From positions 1 through 52,170 of the forward strand of contig JANSLP010000239.1 of NCBI GenBank assembly GCA_029298735.1: 52,170 nucleotides of DNA, read 5' to 3'. Origin of the DNA: Ophiostoma sp. CBS 140.51. Its lineage: Eukaryota > Ascomycota > Sordariomycetes > Ophiostomatales > Ophiostomataceae. Each line of letters begins with the position of its first letter. The stretch's first letter is position 1. The position numbers and the translations under genes are program-made. Of the stretch, positions 44,761-52,170 are shown piece after piece. The notes below the pieces were generated by a model. That model was not told the origin of the DNA. It was given only the letters and a program-made list of their open reading frames with translations, and made no database searches.

Positions 44761-47700
44761 CTCTCAATGGGACTTCAATAGGACATGGGTCGTCTCGTCG
44801 TGTCCAGTCTATCCAGTTGGGGCCGGCACGAAGGGTCGTTTTGGGCGAGAGATAAACAGAATAGGGAATAGGGCGAGAAACGAAAAACGGGCACCTCTAA
44901 AAAAGGGGGTATCGGGCGGGTGGCGGACGACGGCCGAGCTGGAGATGACAGGGTATGACAAAAATGTGGTGAGAGAGGTTGATAAATGGAAAAAGAAGAT
45001 GCAGTAAAATGCAGTAAATTTAGTGACGATGATAGACTGCAAGCCCGAATATATGATACGTCGTCAACATAGGCTGGCGATGCAAGGGAGACTGCCAGCA
45101 AACCGATGGGTAGAGGTTGGGCCAAACGAGGGCAGATAATCGAGGCAGACAAGATGTCCAAAAAGACGAAAAGGATGTCGAAAAGGAGACAAGAACTACG
45201 AGGACAACAGAGGAAATGGCCGATGCCAGAAAAGGACGCAGACATCAACAACACGTTCAGGTCACTTCCGGAAGGAGCGCGCATAGGGGGCAGAGGCGAG
45301 GGAAGGAGCGACGATGCTACCCTGCATGAGATGGGAAGGCGCGGGTTGCAGCAGTGAAGTTACGGTTGCAGGCGGGTGTTGAGGCAGAGCACCTGCTATT
45401 TGCACTACGAGAATGGCGTTGTTTGGGCGCGGATGTTTGCATGTGAGGAAAGAACAAGGGAGGAAGTGATGCAAAAAGAGGGAAAGAACGACCAGGATCG
45501 CTTGTCACGATCGGGCCTTCAATCCAGGCAGGCAAAAAGTCGCGAGGTGAAGCAACTGGAGAACTCGCAATCAGTGACATTTGAGAAAACGTGAAAGCCA
45601 GAAAGCACGCTTTGCAAGTGTGCACACTCGAAAAACGAAAAAGGGGCGCGCAAAGGGGACAGGGGTCAAAAGCGACCAGGGCCAGGGGCCAGGCCAGGGG
45701 TGGGCAGCCCTAGCGCAGTGGGTCCGTTCTTTCCACTCTCTCTTTGGTCTCCTTTCCTTTTTGTTCTCGTTGCTCTTGCTCGTTTGGGGTTGCAGCACCT
45801 TTTTTGTTCACGGGAGGCTAGCGCGCAACGGAGGAGACCGTTAGCCAACGGCGCCGAGGACGAAGCGCAGCTGGAGCTGTTGAGCTTCGCAGCTGCAGCA
45901 CTTTTGGGGCCGCAATTTCTCGAAAATGCAGGCGATAAATGGGCACTATCGAATGACAGAGCGTTAATTGCAGGTACTTTTGAGGGCAGAAAGGGGTGAG
46001 AGGAGCTCCACCAGCATGCTGGGTCCTTCCTTCTTTGTGCTCGTGAAAGAAGGAAAGAACAAGTGAAATCGACCGTTTGCGCCTTCCAGGCGTTGCGGCG
46101 TTCACCGTTCCCCAACTGTCAGGAAACCTCGAACGGTGTTCCAGATGGGCCCATACGTTTGGGTAGTTTTGGGTGATATCCGTTTTAGAGGAGCCATCTG
46201 TAAAGAGCATACATTAGGGTCCGTTTAGAGCTGTGGAAGCGTGATTCAAGCTTGAGAAATAAGGCCTGGCCGGTGCGCTGTGAAAGCCGTGTCTGACAGT
46301 CTCTGACAGTTTTGTGTCGTGGTATTCCCTGTAAAATAAAGTGTGAGACACGCGCCCCAGCGGCTCGTTTGTCGCCTGTTTTCTGTTCTGCCGCCGTTTG
46401 AGATGAAAAGGATTGCTGGACGAGACAGTGTCTTGCTTGTCTTGTTGACAAATGGCCCTGCGCAAGTGGAGAGAGGTCGTGGGAGGATGGAGTCGTCTTC
46501 CGGTGAGCAGGTCGATGATCGTTATTTCGCGACAGGACATCCCAGACACATCCCAGCAATTTGATGGAGTTTTGCAGATTTTTGAGGATTTGTGAGGAGA
46601 AAACGAGAGGAAAACGAGAAGTGAAAGCCCGGGCCAGGGCGCCCTACCCGTCGGTAGTCGACGAACTGGAACGGCACGCGACGAGGTGCAGAACGAGCTC
46701 CAACGCGCGAGGGATAGACATGATAGACAATGGCCGTTGTGTCGTTTTGTCTCGTCGTGTCTGACTTTGAGATGCCCATCTTCAGAGAGAGAGATAGTCG
46801 TCCTCAGGTAGGCCGTTCGCTCCTGCCAAAAGTGCCATCTTGGACAAGCCCGATCCAGACTGGCTCAGTGGAGAACAGTACCCCTTGTTCATGGTTTGCT
46901 CCTTCTTCGACGTCTTTGACTTTGGACTTGTTTGCTTTTTCTCGTTTCGATGCGCTCCTTCCCTTTTCTTCTTGGAGTCCGTCTCCCTCGCCGGGCTTCC
47001 GCCGGCAACTGCCACCAGCCTCCTTCCTCCCTTGCGTCCCCAAGAGCACTGACAGCAAACGACAAGCCACCGCAGGAGCAAAGGAACAGAAGAACACCTC
47101 GTCAAGCCAGTTGACGCACAAGCACTCTTTTCCTACTTTTTTCTTGCCTCCGAGCCTCTTTTGCACTCTTGCCACCTGGAGGGATGTCACGGGCCAATTA
47201 CAGCCCGTAACAGCAGTCTTGGCCAAGGCGTGCACCCCCTTGCGTCTTCCCCCAATGCTCCTCAATGTTCCCTCAGTGGTCCTTCAATGCTCCAAAAAGC
47301 TTCCCAAAGAGCTTCAATGGGCTCCAATGGGCTCCAGTGTTTGAGAGGCCCGAGCCTTTTTTTGTGGAGGTCCCAGATGGCTGTTGGAGCAGGGAAACAT
47401 CAGAGGGAAGTAGCAGGAGGCAGCATCCGGACAGGCTCCTTTCTCATCACGACAAAATGCCTGTAGTATGAGTACGACGGTGAGATACGACAGGAAACGA
47501 CTATATCAGGAGCTCTCGGTGCAGAAAACGACGAAATCAAGGCTTGCCGTTGCACAATATCATTTCTTTTTGTCACCTGCTGCAGGATCTTCTCTGTGCT
47601 GCGTCCCGAGTATGCTTTCTTTTGTTCCCTTTCTTCCTTGGTTGTCGTTTTTTTCTTTTCTTTTTTCTGTTGCGACGTTTTGCTATTGTTCTTCTTTTAT

Positions 47701-50700
47701 TTCCTTCTTCATGTCTCACTTGGACGAACCACTCGCTTTTCTTCGTCGCTTTGTCACCGCCAGTTTGATAACAGGGGGACCAATGTCTCCGCCGCCTTGC
47801 CCGCTTGAGCCCGCCTTGTTCAGAAAAATGTCCGTCCGGGCTCCGGTCATTTCTTGATTCGTCTTGGTCTTTTCCCTTTTCTCATAAGTCCGTTTCCTAT
47901 TTGTAGTTCTAGAAGGTGTACACGGACACACACAAGGCCACAAAGACGCACGATGTCCCCCCTTCTCCTTTCCCTTCCTTTCCCTTTCTTCACAGCTGTA
48001 TTGGTCTCCAGACGCCGGCCGGACGCGCGACGAGACGGCAAGCCGCCCGATGTAGATGCGCGGGAGATTGCAGACAACAAGTGGGCTGCACCGAACGGGT
48101 GTAGACTCGAGTATTGACAGTGACAACTAACTCGGTAACGCTGTACAAAGTACTTGTGTTTCTTGCTCATGTTTGTACCCGTACGACATGTCAGTCGAGT
48201 TGTACAGTCGCACTGCAGACAGCTAGCACTGCATTTGCAGTGTCCTTTTTAGATTTGCATATGATTTGGCTGCACATGAAATGACAGCACGCGCCAAAAC
48301 GGGGCCATTGTTACAAGCCAGCCACATTGCACAAAAGTGACGACACTTGTGTCCGAGTGGCTTTGCCATCGTAGTCGTACACGGTGAACGCCCAGCCTCT
48401 CGTTCTTGTACCTCAATCCGTTTCGAGCAGGCGGTCAACAAACGCGGCCGACCACGATGTTGAACCGCCGTCGTATTCTAGCTGCCGCCGTCGCTGTCTG
48501 CCACCCGTCAACAACCGCTTTATGCATATTTTTTTCTTTTTCTCTCTTCTTATCCCGCTCCCCAGCCATGCCGGCATCAACAACACAAGTACCCCGTGCT
48601 TTCCTCCCATGTCATAGAGTTTACTGTTTCCAGGTCTGGTCGATGTAGTTTGTGTGTTTGTGTGTTTGTGTGTTTGCGTTTTGCAAGTCTGCAATGTTTG
48701 GGGTCTGCACGAACGGTTCGGCAGCAAGCCGGCCTTGTTCGGACCCTTTGCTGGGATTGGACCAATTCCTTCCCATTCTTCTCCCTCTTCGCGATGATGT
48801 TTGGGTCAGATGCGGTCAGTGGCTGGTTCCAAAATGTGGGGGAACACACACAAACATTTCTCCCGAACAATCTTCTCCATTGTCAACAAAAGAGCATCAC
48901 TCTCCACCCCTTGCCTGCCTTGACCTGCCCCTCATTTATCTATCACCCACCTCCGTTTTTATCTTCCCCTCTGTTTCGCAGTTTTTGGTTTTAAATACCC
49001 CATGTCTTCCTCTCTTCCTCCTTTCCCATCCCTTCTCCCCCAGCTCACTGGGCCAGACTTTTGATTTATGCGGTTCTGAACCAGGCCCATCCCTTGTCAG
49101 ACCCTCAGAAAGGAAGAGTCAACGCCCTGGCCAACGTCCAAAAAGGGAAGAAGAGAGAAAAGCTTCGACCACTTCAAAGTCTGGTAAAGAAGAGGCTGGC
49201 TCGGCTGGCACTCCACAAACTATTCAGAGCTTCTTGGTTGTACCTCTCTTGCCCTCTCTTCTGACATCTCTGGTCGACTAAATAGCCTTTTCGCCAGGAC
49301 GGTTCCCTCCGTCACGGTATGTCGTATTTGAGAAGAGAAGTTGACCAGAGACGACCATGATCGAAGTCGATCTGGGTCGAGGAAACGTGAGCCACACTCC
49401 AGCAACGCCCAGCGCCCAGCGCACAGAATCCAGCCTCTCTGTTTGCTACATTCAGCACACTCTATCTTTTCGTCTCAACATGTCACTTTGGAGCGATGTA
49501 GCGTTGATCGTCGTCTTCCTGAGAGAACACTGGCTGCCTCAACATTGGAAACACTCCGGCATAATACCGATACGCGGGTAGTAAAGCATAATGTCAAGGT
49601 GATAAAGTGTGCCTTGTCGAGTTTTGAGTGTGACTGTGTGATACTGTTCGATAACAAGTGCCGTACCAAAGTACGTGCAAGTGTAAGTGAAGGGAGTGAT
49701 GGTGGGGGTATACAATATTTACGTCAAGTCCTATGTCAAGAAGGATTTCCTCATCCGGACGATTGCTTATCCTCTTACCCTGCCACTCTTCACCTCGAAT
49801 AGGATGCGCAGGAAGACGGAATTTGCGTGCATTGATTTTAAGAGCGATGCAGGGACAGGCAGCGGGGAAGTGAAGAGGGGAGAGATAATATCGACCAGTA
49901 AGGCGGAGACGGCTGAGATGCAGGGAGGCATATGAGAAAAGGATCAGAACAGAAGAAGATAGACTCAGATAGACAGGCAGACCAGGACAGGGCCTTTACA
50001 AAAGCCGAGGCGAAGGTAATCGCGGCGGACGTGTTTTACACGGCACGATACACGACTCCGTTTTAGTTACATCCTTTTTTTTCCGCTGAATGTAGGGAGC
50101 ATCCGTATCGGCGTGGCGATCGCTCCAACCGGAAGCTAGGCGATGGTCGTTGGTGTCCGAACACATCGAGCTTCCTTTTCTCTTACTTCTTCTGTTATTT
50201 TCTGTCTTGCTGTCTTGCTGTCTTTCTTGTCGAATGCCTCCCGCCGGCCATGCATGTTAGTGCGCGAGCGTGCATGGTGCATGTGGTGTGGTGTGTTGGT
50301 GTCTTGTTAGTTGCGCTTGTTCTGGACTTGCATGGTCGATCAAAGCAGAAGTGTGCACACAAAAGGCGGTCGCAAATAAGAGAAAATAAAACATTTGACA
50401 AAGAGAAGGCCGAAAGAACACTGATCGAAGTCTCAAGAAAACTGTCTCGCACGGCCACGGGCGTGACCAGGGAACGTTGAACAAACAAAAGCGATTGGTT
50501 CACCGGAGATGTCGTCGAGTCAAAACGCTCGATGCCAGAGATGCAAGCGATGCAGGCGTTCACGATAGCTGCTATCACAATGCCAGTAATATGATGTGCT
50601 CACAAGATCAGATATTTCACCTTGCTCTTGCCCTCACCCCTGCCTGCATACGCTCGAGCTTTTCACGATGCAGAAACGGACTCTTCGTCACACACTGAGC

Positions 50701-52170
50701 TCTGTGCGTGTGCACTGATCGTTTGTTCTTGCATATATTGTTACTCGACCGACAAACATGCCTGCGTACATCTCATCGGACAGCGTCCATTTCTCTTCAT
50801 CGTCGTCCGTCGTCGTCTTCAGAACGATCAGAGGATGCCACTCCGACACGTGGACGAGGGTCCAAGTCGTATTTCACTTTGTTGCAGATCATTCGTCTCG
50901 TGTTTGTTGTATCGACTTTTCCTGGATGGAAATCTCGCTACATTCCGAGCACAGGCGGTGACGATGATACAAATAATACAGCAGCATGGGCTCCTTGTGT
51001 GAATCGTCACTTAAAATACCTCGAGCGCAGTCACAAATCTGAATCGACTTGATGGAGATGAGATGCACATCATGAAATGATGTCCTCGTGACCAAGATCA
51101 CCAGAAAGTGTCCAAACCTGGGAGGAAACGGCAAGTCCAGATGATGGGCATAATAGAAACACATTTAGCCAGCCAATGACCAAAAAATCGAAGCAAACGG
51201 TAGTCTTGTCAAGCCTTTTCTGATTCTTCTTTTGTTTTTCCTTCTCCCTTCTTGACCGAACAGCGGGGATGTGGCGGCCTGGAGCTGCACGCCATGACGT
51301 TTTTTTGTGCCGCTCAACCAGAGCAATGTCAGGCAGAAGAATTTTTATGCACAAAGACCAAAGGGGAGTGAAGCGTTTGCCCTTTCGATATCATTGAGTG
51401 CTGTTTTGAACGGCTGTCGTCTATTCTTCGTGATGTTCTGCTCTCGATCTAGATCGCAAACGTCGTCTGATCCTAATATCCACATCCCGTGATGGAAACT
51501 ATCTTCATTTCAAACGATCTACTGTAGCCGATTCCAGGTTTACACAAAATGCCGTAATTTATTATATCTTCTTTTCCTGTTTGATTTCTTGCCCCCGCCT
51601 CCCCCTCATCGACTCCTCCCTCGATGAGGCCGTGCGCAGAACTGCGAAGAAGCGAACGGCACCAAAAACGCCCGAGAGCCCTCAGACGTTGTGGTGCACA
51701 TCGCTCTGTCGTTCTGTGCCTCCCGGCGCTACCGGTCCACGCCCTCTTTTTGTGTCGTTGCTTCGTCTTTTCTTCCCTTCATCATTCTTTCTTATGCCTC
51801 GGACTCTTCGTCGCTTGTCTCGCTTGACTTCTTACCCTGACCTATTCGTACTATTATCTGCCACAATTATCGATATTCCTCCACTATTGTCACACCAAAT
51901 CGGACACTTTTCTCATATCCGTTTCAGATGCTGGTAGTAATTTATTGCGCTTTCATAATCTTATGCGTATCGTATGTGTTCGAGAACTGTACGTTGGCAT
52001 GCTTCTTTGTCAAGCACTGTTATTTACAGTTTGCAGTCTTGCCGCCAGTATCTGGACCTCTTTCTATTTTGTTTTACTTTAATATTTAATGATAAAAAAG
52101 GAACTTGTTGGAGACATTCTTTTTTGACCCGATATTTATCTGATTTTTGTAAATATTTTGAGTCGAATAA
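44761..52170. other. About 7.4 kb without a supported gene
   Basis: Frames reach about 204 codons (46730-47344, plus) but read as Ser/Pro/Phe-rich translated pyrimidine tracts. A pyrimidine-rich promoter-like stretch at about 48900-49040 leads into a short basic frame (49061-49264, 67 codons) that could be a small exon or nothing. A (TGTGTTTG)3 repeat lies at about 48650-48676. The last few hundred bases are AT-rich. I found no tRNA, rRNA or transposon here. Confidence 0.5.
48650..48676. repeat. (TGTGTTTG)n short tandem repeat
   Basis: Three near-exact 8-bp units in tandem in non-coding DNA. Confidence 0.75.

Noticed and set aside
46730..47344. 204-codon plus-strand open frame
   Set aside because: Low-complexity Ser/Pro/Phe composition, no domain and no splice-supported continuation.
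48652..49281. 209-codon plus-strand open frame with a charged C-terminal part
   Set aside because: Its first half is translated pyrimidine tract. The charged end (about 49070-49240) might be an exon but no start, splice partner or family supports it.

Overview
The window looks like nuclear DNA of a filamentous ascomycete, most likely a Sordariomycete. The evidence is short introns (53-165 nt, one of 280 nt) with GTRNGT donors, CTAAC/CTGAC-type branch points and YAG acceptors, GC-rich third codon positions, pyrimidine-rich leaders before starts, and proteins of fungal type (12.3 kDa complex I subunit, mitoribosomal mL54, Gar2/Nsr1, Scd6, Bcd1, a fungal DENN protein, a long kinesin). Nine protein genes are well supported. 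Splice sites were set by reading both strands and checking phase. There are no phage, CRISPR or bacterial features, and I found no tRNA or rRNA gene.

Layout. 1-2055: no gene seen. 2056-3890 (+): unrecognised protein with Cys pairs, a C2H2-like tail and a terminal CVVM prenylation box. 4354-5142 (-): mL54. 6077-6451 (-): complex I NDUFB10-type subunit, divergent across 608 bp from 7060-8552 (+), a nucleolin-like Gar2/Nsr1 protein. 8.6-16.1 kb is a gene-poor stretch with apparent coding relics on both strands (10.4-12.8 kb) and a 522-bp foldback transposon (14441-14962) with 199-nt terminal inverted repeats and a 9-bp target duplication. 16166-17800 (+): Ser-rich protein with one membrane span. 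18280-19006 (+): membrane-protein pseudogene with two in-frame stops. 19914-22060 (+): Scd6. 22820-24823 (-): Bcd1. 25822-28717 (-): DENN-domain protein. 37304-43185 (-): kinesin, probably kinesin-4 class, isolated between about 8.6 kb and 9 kb of DNA in which no gene could be supported.

Biology. Three genes act in RNA and ribosome biology: Gar2/Nsr1 in pre-rRNA processing, Bcd1 in box C/D snoRNP assembly, and Scd6 in translation repression and P-bodies. Two serve mitochondria (complex I and the mitoribosome). The DENN protein and the kinesin act in membrane and microtubule traffic. These are housekeeping neighbours and not a pathway cluster.

The points most worth a second look are the foldback element with its target duplication, the zinc-finger protein ending in a farnesylation box, the orphan membrane protein with a conserved-looking core motif, the degraded genes at 10.4-12.8 and 18.3-19.0 kb, a possible C/D snoRNA in the long Scd6 intron, and a stop-free 66-nt intron in the complex I gene. 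No wholly new system was evident.
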